DNA of 24,387 bases from Frankiaceae bacterium (GCA_017882835.1 JADGOU010000007.1:1-24387), one strand, 5' to 3'. Positions 7,287-14,387 are shown, numbered from the stretch's first letter. The notes: generated by a model not told the origin, from the letters alone. Translations and numbers: made by a program.

Positions 7287-8449
7287 CGCCGCCAGTGGTG
7301 CGCTGGCCGGAGCGCCTGGCCCGGGCGGCGCTCAGCCGGGTGGTGGAGCCCGGTGAACTCGCCATCGGTAGGTTGGTGGCCGCGCACGGCGCGGAGGCCG
7401 CCTGGTTCGCCGTTCGGTCCCGGGATCCGGCGGTGGGCGCCGAGGTGCTGGCGCTGACCCGCGCTCGGGTGGATGCCGCCCGGCCGGAGCAGGACCTGGC
7501 TGCGCTGGATGCGTGGGGCGGCCGGCTGGTGTGTCCGGGCGACGACGAGTGGCCGCGCGGAGCGGACGATCTCGGCGACGCGCGGCCGCTCGGGCTGTGG
7601 GTGCGCGGGCGGCAGCAGCTGGGCGAGGCGTGCGGACGCGCGGTGGCGATCGTCGGCGCGCGGGCAGCAACCGGGTATGGCGAGCATGTCGCCGGTGAGT
7701 GGTCGGCACAGCTGGCCGAAGCCGGCCGGGCGGTGCTGTCCGGGGCGGCGTACGGCATCGACGGCGCGGCGCATCGCGGGGCGCTCGCGGTCGCCGGCGA
7801 GACGATTGCGGTGCTGGCCTGCGGCGTGGACGTCCCGTATCCGCGTGGCCACGACGCCTTGCTGGCCCGAATCGCGGAGCAGGGTCTCGTTGTCAGCGAG
7901 TGGCCGCCGGGTTGTGCGCCGATGCGCCACCGGTTCCTAACCCGTAACCGGGTGATCGCTGCGGCGACATCCGGGACCGTCGTGGTGGAGGCGGCCGCGC
8001 GCAGTGGTTCGCTCAACACCGCCCGCAGTGCCCTGCGGCTCGACCGGGCGGTGATGGTGGTGCCCGGACCGGTGACCTCGGCCATGTCCGTCGGGTCCAA
8101 TGCGCTGCTGCGGACAGAGGGCGTTCGAGCAGTCGGGTCGGTGGCCGACATCGTCGAGGAGGTGGGTCGACTTGGTGCGGACCTGGCTCCGCCGGTGCGC
8201 GGACTGACCACCGACCGGGACGCCCTGTCGGCGACGGTGGCGCGGGTGCTGGACGCCGTCCCGGTGCGATCCGCCCGCGGAGCGGCCAGCATCGCCAAAG
8301 CCGCCGGCGTGGATGTCAACGTGGTGCTGGGCTGCCTGGGACCGCTGGAGCTCGAGGGGCTGATCGAGCGCTCTGGCGGCGGCTACCGACTTGGTCCGGT
8401 CGGGCGGCCGGCGGCTGAGGCCCGGCGCGCCGAGGCAGCCGGTGCTTGA
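7283..8449 (+). CDS. dprA: DNA-processing protein DprA
   Basis: DprA protects incoming single-stranded DNA and loads RecA during transformation. The Rossmann-like core contains AVAIVGARAATGYGEHVAG (about 120-138), the signature VLSGAAYGIDGAAHRGAL (151-168), CGVDVPYPRGH (180-190) and EWPPGCAPMRHRFLTRNRVIAA. A C-terminal winged-helix-like domain (about 310-375: IAKAAGVDVNVVLGCLGPLELEGLI) follows. Length is 388 residues. GTG 7283 was chosen because it overlaps the yifB stop as GTGA, although the frame is open upstream to ATG 7055. Coupling with yifB supports a DNA-processing operon. Confidence 0.94.
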   Translation: MTPPVVRWPERLARAALSRVVEPGELAIGRLVAAHGAEAAWFAVRSRDPAVGAEVLALTRARVDAARPEQDLAALDAWGGRLVCPGDDEWPRGADDLGDARPLGLWVRGRQQLGEACGRAVAIVGARAATGYGEHVAGEWSAQLAEAGRAVLSGAAYGIDGAAHRGALAVAGETIAVLACGVDVPYPRGHDALLARIAEQGLVVSEWPPGCAPMRHRFLTRNRVIAAATSGTVVVEAAARSGSLNTARSALRLDRAVMVVPGPVTSAMSVGSNALLRTEGVRAVGSVADIVEEVGRLGADLAPPVRGLTTDRDALSATVARVLDAVPVRSARGAASIAKAAGVDVNVVLGCLGPLELEGLIERSGGGYRLGPVGRPAAEARRAEAAGA

Positions 8450-8482
8450 CCGTGCTGCGACGCTCGCCCACCGTGGGAGGCT

Positions 8483-9469
8483 GTGCCTGCTAGCCACGCC
8501 CCCGTGCGCCGCCCGCGGCGTCCGGCACCGCGCCCGGCGGACCTGGCGCCCGCCAGCGCCGCCGCCGTCGAGGACTTCCGGCGACACCTCGCCGCCGAGC
8601 GCGGGCTGTCCACGCACACGGTGCGGGCCTACGTCGCGGACGTCTGCGGGCTGCTAGAGCACGCCGATCGGATGGGGGTCGATGATCCGGCCGGTCTCGG
8701 CATCGTGAACCTCCGCAGCTGGTTGGCCCGACAGCGGGCGAGCGGCAGTTCGCGAGCCACATTGGCGCGGCGGGGGGCGTCGGCCCGGGCCTTCACGGCG
8801 TTCGCGGCGCGCCGGGGGATAATGGCGAGCGATCCGGGTGGTGCCTTGGGCACCCCCCGAGCACAGTCGACGTTGCCCGAGGTGCTGCAGCCGGCTCAGG
8901 CGCACGCACTGTTCGCCGATTCCTCGGACAGTGATGCGGCTGGGCCCGACCATGTGGCCCGATGCGTGCGGCGTCGAGACGACGCGGTGCTCGAGCTGCT
9001 TTACGCCACCGGTGTTCGGGTCGGCGAGCTGTGCGGGCTGGACGTGGACGATGTCGACCTCGGTCGTCGAGTGGTGCGCGTATTGGGCAAAGGCGCCAAG
9101 GAGCGGAGCGTGCCGTTCGGCGTGCCGGCCGGCCGGGCAGTAGCCAACTGGCTTCGGGACGGTCGCTCGGTCCTGGCCACGACGAGCAGCGGGCCGGCGC
9201 TTCTTCTGGGTCGTCGGGGTGGCCGGCTCGACCCGCGCACGGTGCGGCGGGTGGTCCATGACCGACTCGCCGGCGTCCCCGGGGCGCCGGATCTCGGTCC
9301 GCACGGCCTGCGGCACAGCGCGGCGACGCACCTGCTCGAAGGCGGTGCGGATCTCCGTAGCGTTCAGGAGTTGCTTGGTCACGCTACGCTAAAGACGACG
9401 GAGATCTATACGCACGTCTCCGGCGAGCGACTGAAGGCGAGCTATGATCGCGCCCATCCCCGAGCCTGA
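8483..9469 (+). CDS. xerC: Tyrosine recombinase, XerC/XerD family
   Basis: A site-specific tyrosine recombinase of the type that resolves chromosome dimers. The N-terminal SAM-like core-binding domain (about 24-115) includes LAAERGLSTHTVRAYVADV. The catalytic domain has the full set: R179 (GVRVGEL), K203 (GKGAKER), H274 and R277 (HGLRHSAATHLLEGG), H300 (LGHATLKTTEIYTH) and nucleophile Y309. Length is 328 residues. The position next to whiG is common in Actinobacteria and argues for a resident Xer protein, not a phage integrase. GTG 8483 has GGGAGG only 2 nt before it, so the true start may differ (GTG 8504). Its 3' end overlaps whiG by 26 nt. Confidence 0.92.
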   Translation: MPASHAPVRRPRRPAPRPADLAPASAAAVEDFRRHLAAERGLSTHTVRAYVADVCGLLEHADRMGVDDPAGLGIVNLRSWLARQRASGSSRATLARRGASARAFTAFAARRGIMASDPGGALGTPRAQSTLPEVLQPAQAHALFADSSDSDAAGPDHVARCVRRRDDAVLELLYATGVRVGELCGLDVDDVDLGRRVVRVLGKGAKERSVPFGVPAGRAVANWLRDGRSVLATTSSGPALLLGRRGGRLDPRTVRRVVHDRLAGVPGAPDLGPHGLRHSAATHLLEGGADLRSVQELLGHATLKTTEIYTHVSGERLKASYDRAHPRA

Positions 9470-10319
9470 TCGCTCGGGTGACGCTGCGACCGGGCGCCGG
9501 CCAGCTCGAGCCTTGCGCAGCCGCCGGCCGCAACTGCCGGACGAGGACCGAGCGGCGGCTGATCTGGCTACCGCCACGCTGTGGCGGCAGTACAAGGACA
9601 CCGCCGACAGCGCCCTGCGAGACCGACTGATCCTGCACTACTCGCCGCTGGTCAAGTATGTGGCCGGCCGGGTCGGGGTGGGCCTGCCGCCCAACATTGA
9701 GCACGCCGACCTGGTCTCGTACGGCATCTTCGGTCTGATCGACGCGATCAAGAAGTTCGACCTTGCTCGGGAGATCAAGTTCGAGACATACGCGATCAGC
9801 CGGATCAAGGGCGCGATCATTGATGAGCTACGCGCGATCGACTGGATCCCGCGGTCGGTCCGGCACAAGGCCCGCGAGGTCGAGCGCGCCTACGCCACCC
9901 TGGAGGGGCGACTGCGGCGTACCCCCACCGATGGCGAGGTCGCGGGCGAGCTTGGGATCGCGATGGAAGATCTGCATGCGATCTTCAGTCAGGTGTCCTT
10001 CGTCAACGTCATCGCCTTGGATGAACTGCTCAACGCTGGCGGCGAGCGGGGCGACAAGCTGACGCTGGGCGACACCCTGGAGGACGCTAAGGCAGAGGAT
10101 CCGGTCGCGGCCTTCGAGAAGGAGGAGACCAAGCACCTGCTCGCCCGCGCGATCAACACGCTGCCCGAACGCGAGAAGATTGTCGTTACCCTGTACTACT
10201 ACGAGGGCCTGACGCTGGCCGAGATTGGCCAGGTCTTGGGGGTCACGGAGAGCCGCATCTGTCAAATGCATACCAAGGCGGTTCTGCAACTACGGGGGAA
10301 GCTGGCCGAGCAGCGTTGA
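9444..10319 (+). CDS. whiG: RNA polymerase sigma factor, WhiG/FliA family
   Basis: A group 3 sigma-70 factor; WhiG starts sporulation programmes in Streptomyces and is the FliA relative used for motility genes elsewhere. Region 2 is clear: LILHYSPLVKYVAGRVGVG (62-80), DLVSYGIFGLIDAIKKFD and EIKFETYAISRIKGAIIDEL (110-129). Region 3 follows (WIPRSVRHKAREVERAYATL), and region 4 has LPEREKIVVTLYYYEGLTLA with the recognition helix GVTESRICQMHTKAV (266-280). C273 sits where Streptomyces WhiG has Ser, as I recall it. Length is 291 residues. GAAGG (9433-9437) is 6 nt before ATG. It starts inside the recombinase gene, so the two are co-transcribed. Confidence 0.93.
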   Translation: MIAPIPEPDRSGDAATGRRPARALRSRRPQLPDEDRAAADLATATLWRQYKDTADSALRDRLILHYSPLVKYVAGRVGVGLPPNIEHADLVSYGIFGLIDAIKKFDLAREIKFETYAISRIKGAIIDELRAIDWIPRSVRHKAREVERAYATLEGRLRRTPTDGEVAGELGIAMEDLHAIFSQVSFVNVIALDELLNAGGERGDKLTLGDTLEDAKAEDPVAAFEKEETKHLLARAINTLPEREKIVVTLYYYEGLTLAEIGQVLGVTESRICQMHTKAVLQLRGKLAEQR

Positions 10320-10346
10320 CATGCCACGGTGGTGAGAGCAGGTCTT

Positions 10347-10366
10347 CCTAGCCAGGGTTCGCTAGG
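10347..10366. terminator. inverted repeat between convergent whiG and the small minus-strand gene
   Basis: CCTAGC (10347-10352), an 8-nt loop and GCTAGG (10361-10366) make a perfect 6-bp stem in the 54-nt space between two converging genes. The placement suits a shared terminator, but no U-run follows on either strand. Confidence 0.4.
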
Positions 10367-10373
10367 CGGGGCG

Positions 10374-10559
10374 TCAGGCTTCCGGCCGTGAGCCGTTGCT
10401 GCTGATCTTTGGTGGCTTGCTCCCACCGGCCGGCGGTCGAAGATCAACCACGGACCCGGTAGGCACCTTGCCGCCGCGCGACGACAACGGATCCCGTTTG
10501 ACCACCGGGTCCCTACCGGGCATGACTTGGGCCGTTGTCGTCCTGCTGGACTGCGCCAT
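10374..10559 (-). CDS. small uncharacterised protein, 61 residues, coupled to a DUF6338-like gene
   Basis: The ATG is at 10559-10557, only 10 bases beyond the end of the upstream gene's stop. The sequence TGAGGAGG (10571-10564) fuses that stop with a strong Shine-Dalgarno, giving 4 nt spacing to ATG (an adjacent GTG at 10562 is less likely). The predicted protein is rich in Pro, Ser, Arg and Gly, lacks hydrophobic segments, and looks disordered (MAQSSRTTTAQVMPGRDP near the start, RPPAGGSKPPK later). The two-gene arrangement and the RBS are the main evidence that it is real. No family is recognised. It contains interlocked inverted repeats (10455-10542), so part of the sequence may act as RNA. 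Confidence 0.55.
   Translation of the reverse strand: MAQSSRTTTAQVMPGRDPVVKRDPLSSRGGKVPTGSVVDLRPPAGGSKPPKISSNGSRPEA
10455..10542. repeat. two interlocked perfect inverted repeats (pseudoknot order)
   Basis: Pair A is CCCGGTAGG (10455-10463) with CCTACCGGG (10512-10520), 9 bp. Pair B is GACGACAACGG (10480-10490) with CCGTTGTCGTC (10532-10542), 11 bp. The order A-B-A'-B' is that of an H-type pseudoknot, with intervals of 16, 21 and 11 nt. Competing with pair A, GGACCCGG (10452-10459) is also complementary to CCGGGTCC (10505-10512), so alternative pairings exist. All arms lie inside the small minus-strand gene. Confidence 0.8.
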
Positions 10560-10568
10560 CACGCCTCC

Positions 10569-11354
10569 TCAACCCATAATACCCGGCTGATCGTCGCGGG
10601 ACGGGTCATTGCCGGCAATGAACTCCACGGTTAACGCTTCCGCGCACGGGATCCATGCCCCTCGCGACGCGTCCTGAACCGAGCGCAGCCGGCCGTCGTC
10701 GTCGAGCTGCCAGGCTTGCTCGACGTAGATCGCCGGCAACTCCGGGTACGTCGTGAAGTAAGAGTTGCGCCCGAAGGCACCGCCCTTCCACTGGCCGTCC
10801 TTGCCCAGCACGCGCACGTATCCTTCGCTGCTGGCGCCGTGGTCGACGGCCCAGTCCCAGGCGGTGGGCGTGGGGTCGTACTGCAGGCCGCTGCGGGTCT
10901 CACTGCGCGCCTCGACCCAGGTAAGCAGGCGGTTGACGGCGCGGCCGGCCAGCGCCCGCCCGAGTCGGCGATCCGGATCCAGCGGGCCGCGGTACCGGTA
11001 GGCCGACACCCGTGCGCCGATCTGCCACCGACGAGCGGCCAGGATGGCGGCCAGTGCCGGGACCGCGAACAAGAGCAGCAGCGCAAGTGCCCCGGTCAAG
11101 CGCGCGTGCTGGCTGACCCATCGGCGGGTCTGGGCGGCGTCGCCGCCGAGGGCGGTCACGATCGTCCGTCCGAACACGATCAGGTAGATACTGGCGAGCA
11201 CCACGCTCGCCGCCAGCGCCCGCAAGACCTTGTTGGTGGTGTCGCGGTTCTGTGGCGCCTCGCCGGCAAGCCGAGCCCGGACGGCTTGATAGACGACGCC
11301 GGGGATGACGCAGGTGACGAGCACGGTGAACTGCGCGACGTTGAGTGCCGTCAT
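10569..11354 (-). CDS. DUF6338-like membrane protein of unknown function
   Basis: A 261-residue protein with an N-terminal membrane part. Likely segments are residues ~8-25 (ending CVIPGVVYQAV), ~43-62 (LRALAASVVLASIYLIVFG) and ~88-107. A soluble C-terminal half follows, with TPTAWDWAV, VRVLGKDGQWKGGAFG, YPELPAIYVEQAWQLDDDG and a WIPCAEALTVEFI end. The PGVVYQ entry, WDW and GG-x-FG/YP blocks resemble the actinobacterial DUF6338 family, which I recall without being able to search. The function is unknown. ATG 11354 has only a weak AGG upstream. The stop overlaps the SD of the small downstream gene. The 169 nt between this gene and the M23 gene contain no gene I can support. Confidence 0.8.
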   Translation of the reverse strand: MTALNVAQFTVLVTCVIPGVVYQAVRARLAGEAPQNRDTTNKVLRALAASVVLASIYLIVFGRTIVTALGGDAAQTRRWVSQHARLTGALALLLLFAVPALAAILAARRWQIGARVSAYRYRGPLDPDRRLGRALAGRAVNRLLTWVEARSETRSGLQYDPTPTAWDWAVDHGASSEGYVRVLGKDGQWKGGAFGRNSYFTTYPELPAIYVEQAWQLDDDGRLRSVQDASRGAWIPCAEALTVEFIAGNDPSRDDQPGIMG

Positions 11355-11523
11355 TGCGATCGACCTGCCGCGGTCAACCGCACCACCGTCCGCATCGTGA
11401 CCTCCGCCGCCGTGGCTTCGCTCGCCGAGGCGACCCTATGGCGCTGCACCGACAGTTCCGGCGGTACGGCGAGCGCGGCTCACCGGGTGGTCCGCCGACG
11501 CCATCAGTGGACGTGCACTTTGA

Positions 11524-12195
11524 TCACGCCGCAGTTGGGAGCACGACGGAGGCCACCGGCGGACTGCCCAGAGCCCGCGCTTGGCCGGGCAACGGCACCC
11601 CCCACACCGGTAGGAGTCGGGACCGCTGCTGTCGCAGCAGGCTGAGCGGGTCGAGGTAGTCCTCGCCGCGGCGTAACCCCCAGTGCAGGCAGGCGGTGGC
11701 GACTGGGCACCCGGTGTGCCCGGCCGCGAGCGTTCCGAGCGCGTCGCCGGCCCTGACCACTTGGCCGACCGACACACCAGGCTCGACCGGCTCGTACGTC
11801 GTGCGCAGCGCGCCGTGCACCACGGTTACCACGCCGCGGCCGGCGAGCATGCCGGCGAAGCCGACGACACCGTCGCCCGCGGCCAGCACCGGCGTATCAG
11901 GATCGGCGGTTAGGTCGACGCCGCGGTGCCCAGCGCCGTAGCGGGTCGCCGGTGGCCGGAACGGGGTGGCAACAACTGGGGTGCCGGCCAGCGGCCAGCG
12001 CCACCCCGGCCCGCGCGCCGCCGCCGTCACCGGCGTCGTCGACCAGGCGCTCGGCTCCACAGCCGACACCGGCGCCGTCCCTATCCCCGGCACCGAGCAG
12101 ACCCCGATGGCGATGGCGGTGGCGAAGCCGACGGCGGTGGCGAGGCCGACGGCGAGGCCGACGCCAACCGCGCGCAAGCTCCGCTGACGAGTCAC
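11524..12195 (-). CDS. M23 family peptidase (LytM/peptidoglycan hydrolase-like), exported
   Basis: An M23 metallopeptidase domain follows an N-terminal hydrophobic signal or anchor (residues ~10-31). Zinc ligands visible are H90 and D94 (GHRGVDLTA) and H171 (LHWGLRRGEDYLDPL). H127 (VVTVVHGALRTTY) matches a conserved active-site His. The first His of the usual HxH is Cys169 (ACLHWG), so it may be an altered or weak enzyme. I recall the same Cys in related actinobacterial proteins at this locus. Length is 223 residues, with the peptidase core at ~65-185 and a non-conserved tail. Start is GTG 12195. It lies divergent from rpsB, a conserved arrangement in Actinobacteria. Confidence 0.9.
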   Translation of the reverse strand: MTRQRSLRAVGVGLAVGLATAVGFATAIAIGVCSVPGIGTAPVSAVEPSAWSTTPVTAAARGPGWRWPLAGTPVVATPFRPPATRYGAGHRGVDLTADPDTPVLAAGDGVVGFAGMLAGRGVVTVVHGALRTTYEPVEPGVSVGQVVRAGDALGTLAAGHTGCPVATACLHWGLRRGEDYLDPLSLLRQQRSRLLPVWGVPLPGQARALGSPPVASVVLPTAA

Positions 12196-12516
12196 TCCGA
12201 CCTCCGCCGCGATCTGGGCTGGCTCACCGCCGACGTCCAGCCTGCCGCCGGATCGGCGGACGCGCCGGCGCCCAGCCGAGATCTGTGGACGGTGGGTACA
12301 CTGCTTCGCAGCGGCCTCGGCGACGGGGTCGACTTCGCACGCCCGCTATCCGCCTCCCGTAGTACCGGACGGGGACGGAGCCGGCTCCCTCGGTCCTGGG
12401 TCCGCCCGGGTCGGTCCGCCGGTCCCCACGCGGCGTCAGGGCACCCCGCGGCCGCGGGGCGCAACAACCGAGGCAGGCGCCGGCGGATTTGCGCGCGGCG
12501 CGGGAGGAAGAGGCCC
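12196..12516. promoter_or_regulatory. 321-nt divergent intergenic region (M23 gene / rpsB)
   Basis: It must hold the rpsB promoter and probably that of the M23 gene. A possible -10 element TACACT lies at 12297-12302 for rpsB, but I see no convincing -35, so the assignment is weak. Two perfect palindromes lie downstream in the presumptive leader: GGAGCCGGCTCC (12377-12388) and a 16-bp one (12444-12459). No gene is supported here, although the rpsB frame is open through it. Confidence 0.4.
12444..12459. repeat. 16-bp perfect palindrome in the rpsB leader
   Basis: CCCCGCGGCCGCGGGG reads identically on both strands and lies 57 nt before the rpsB start. As RNA it gives a 6-bp all-GC stem with a GGCC loop. 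It could be an S2 autoregulatory structure, a transcription-factor operator or a terminator of upstream transcription. Confidence 0.75.
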
Positions 12517-13530
12517 GTGACCAGCAACGGGACCGTTGTCACCATGCGCCAGCTGCTCGAAAGCGGCGTCCACTTCGGGCACCAGACCCGGCGGTGGAAC
12601 CCGAAGATGAAGCGGTTCATCTTTACCGAACGCAACGGCATCTACATCATCGACCTGCAGCAGACGCTGACCTACATCGACCGGGCGTACGAGTTCGTCA
12701 AGGAGACCGTCGCCCACGGCGGCACGGTGCTTTTCGTGGGCACCAAGAAGCAGGCTCAGGAAGCGGTCGAGCAGCAGGCCAAGCGGGTCGGCATGCCGTA
12801 TGTCAACCAGCGTTGGCTCGGCGGCATGCTCACGAACTTCTCCACCGTGTTCAAGCGGCTGCAGCGGCTCAAGGAACTCGAGATCATCGAGCAAACTGGG
12901 GGCGCGACGGTGATGACCAAGAAGGAGGCGCTGGTCCTCGCCCGCGAGCGGGAGAAGTTGGAGCGCACCCTGGGCGGCATTCGGCACATGAGCCGTACGC
13001 CGAGTGCGATCTGGATCGTCGACACCAAGAAGGAGCACATCGCCGTCGGCGAGGCCCGCAAGCTGGGCATCCCGGTGGTGGCGATCCTCGACACCAACTG
13101 CGACCCGGACGAGGTCGACTACAAGATTCCGGGCAATGATGACGCCATCCGCAGCGCGGCCTTGCTAACGCGAGTGATCGCGGATGCGGTCGCCGACGGG
13201 TTGATCGCCCGCGCCGGCGCGGCCGCCAACGCTGGCGCTGCGGACGGCGCCGACAAGCCGGAGCCCACCGGTCAGCTGGGCGAGGACGAGCCACTGCCCG
13301 AGTGGGAGCGGGCACTCTACCCGGGCGCGACCGCAGCGGCACCGGTGGCCGCTGCCCCGGCCGCTCGGACCCCGGACCCGGTCCCGGTCCCGGATGCCCC
13401 GTCCCCCGAGAGCGCTGTCGGCGAGCCGGCGGCCACCGCGGCCATCCTCGACGATCCCGTGCTCACCGCGGTGGCGGCAGTCGCCGAGGGGCCGCCGCCC
13501 GCGGCCGAGGCTGCCGTCCCACCGCAGTAG
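12517..13530 (+). CDS. rpsB: 30S ribosomal protein S2
   Basis: S2 is a late-joining small-subunit protein that helps recruit S1 and mRNA. Family segments are complete: TMRQLLESGVHFGHQTRRWN, FTERNGIYIIDLQQTL, VLFVGTKKQAQEAVEQQA, YVNQRWLGGMLTNF, LGGIRHMSRTPSAIWIVDTK and IPVVAILDTNCDPDEVDYKI. From GTG 12517 the product is 337 residues. The last ~100 form an Ala/Pro-rich acidic tail beyond the S2 fold (PLPEWERALYPGA onward), as in several actinobacterial S2 proteins. GGAGG (12503-12507) is 9 nt upstream. The frame is open much further upstream but without homology. Confidence 0.96.
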   Translation: MTSNGTVVTMRQLLESGVHFGHQTRRWNPKMKRFIFTERNGIYIIDLQQTLTYIDRAYEFVKETVAHGGTVLFVGTKKQAQEAVEQQAKRVGMPYVNQRWLGGMLTNFSTVFKRLQRLKELEIIEQTGGATVMTKKEALVLAREREKLERTLGGIRHMSRTPSAIWIVDTKKEHIAVGEARKLGIPVVAILDTNCDPDEVDYKIPGNDDAIRSAALLTRVIADAVADGLIARAGAAANAGAADGADKPEPTGQLGEDEPLPEWERALYPGATAAAPVAAAPAARTPDPVPVPDAPSPESAVGEPAATAAILDDPVLTAVAAVAEGPPPAAEAAVPPQ

Positions 13531-13658
13531 CCGACGCTCCGATTGACCGCGTGACCGTGCGGGCGCCGGCGCCGGCTGGCTCCGCCCGCCGGCAACTCAT
13601 GCCACCCCGACCCGGTGCTGTCTCACCGAGCCGGCACTGACCCACGATGGAAGGAAAC

Positions 13659-14273
13659 ATGGCGAACATCAGCGCCGCGGAGGTCAAGAAGCTTCGCGAG
13701 ATGACCGGCGCCGGGATGATGGACTGTAAGAAGGCGCTGCAGGACAGCGAAGGTGACTTCGACAAGGCGGTCGAGTTCCTGCGGGAGAAGGGCCTGGCCG
13801 GGGTCAAGAAGCGCGAAGGGCGCACCGCGAGCAACGGCCTCGTGCATGCCTACCTGCACAAGTCCAGCCCGGACCTGCCCCCGACCGTCGGCGTACTGCT
13901 CGAGCTCAACTGCGAGACGGACTTTGTCGCCAAGACGCCGCACTTCCAGGAGCTGGCCAAGGACGTTGCGCAGCACGTGGCGGCGATGAACCCGCTCTAC
14001 GTCTCGGCCGACCAGGTGCCGCCGGAGGTCATCGAGGCCGAGCGGGCGATCTACGAGAAGATCGCACTCGAGGAGGGCAAGCCAGCCGCCGCTCTGCCCA
14101 AGATCGTCGAAGGACGAGTGCAGGGCTACTACAAGGAGTTCTGTCTGCTGGAGCAAGCCTTCGTCAAAGAGAACAAGAAGACAGTGCAGGCCCTGCTCGA
14201 CGAGGCCAGCGCCACGCTGGGTGAGAAGATCGAGGTGGGTCGCTTCGCCCGGTACAAGGTGGGCCAGTCCTAG
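13659..14273 (+). CDS. tsf: Translation elongation factor Ts
   Basis: EF-Ts catalyses GDP/GTP exchange on EF-Tu. The N-terminal UBA-like domain has AAEVKKLREMTGAGMMDCKK and GDFDKAVEFLREKG. The core shows GVLLELNCETDFVAKTPHFQ and the second signature, then KIVEGRVQGYYKEFCLLEQA and TLGEKIEVGRFARYKVG. Length is 204 residues, close to the short Thermus-type form and shorter than the ~270-280 residues I recall for Streptomyces and Mycobacterium, so part of the duplicated core seems absent. GGAAGGAA (13649-13656) marks ATG 13659 as the start, not ATG 13647. No clear element is seen in the 128 nt after rpsB. Confidence 0.95.
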   Translation: MANISAAEVKKLREMTGAGMMDCKKALQDSEGDFDKAVEFLREKGLAGVKKREGRTASNGLVHAYLHKSSPDLPPTVGVLLELNCETDFVAKTPHFQELAKDVAQHVAAMNPLYVSADQVPPEVIEAERAIYEKIALEEGKPAAALPKIVEGRVQGYYKEFCLLEQAFVKENKKTVQALLDEASATLGEKIEVGRFARYKVGQS

Positions 14274-14276
14274 CTA

Positions 14277-14318
14277 GTCGTCGTGGCGCTGATCGCCGTC
14301 GTCGTGGCGCTGATCGCC
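14277..14318 (+). repeat. 21-bp perfect tandem duplication between tsf and pyrH
   Basis: GTCGTCGTGGCGCTGATCGC plus a final C occurs at 14277-14297 and again, identically, at 14298-14318. The period is seven codons. The duplication starts four bases after the tsf stop codon. Confidence 0.95.
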
Positions 14319-14387
14319 GGGACGACGGGCACGCGGCGGCGCTGCGCCAGGTCCGCGTCCGCTGACGCCCCAGGAGACCACAGGTGA
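14283..14387 (+). CDS. candidate 34-residue hydrophobic micro-ORF between tsf and pyrH
   Basis: GTG 14283 opens a frame that ends in TGA 14385-14387, overlapping the pyrH GTG (GTGA). The peptide begins with two hydrophobic seven-residue repeats (VALIAVVVALIAG), followed by Thr/Gly and RRR, which resembles a small membrane-inserted helix. The frame is that of tsf, so reading through the tsf TAG would add this segment to EF-Ts. No Shine-Dalgarno stands at a normal distance, so expression would need reinitiation after tsf, 9 nt upstream. It could equally be chance. Confidence 0.25.
   Translation: MALIAVVVALIAGTTGTRRRCARSASADAPGDHR

Noticed and set aside
8483..9469. Phage or island integrase
   Set aside because: It is next to dprA and whiG in the usual chromosomal order, has Xer-like length and motifs, and no attachment-site repeats or tRNA were seen.
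12105..12175. GGCGAGGCCGAC-type repeats in the M23 N-terminus
   Set aside because: They are imperfect and explained by the Ala/Gly/Val-rich signal segment in GC-rich codons.
11926..12516. In-frame N-terminal extension of rpsB of almost 200 codons
   Set aside because: It overlaps the divergent M23 gene, lacks S2 similarity, and GTG 12517 has a clear ribosome site.
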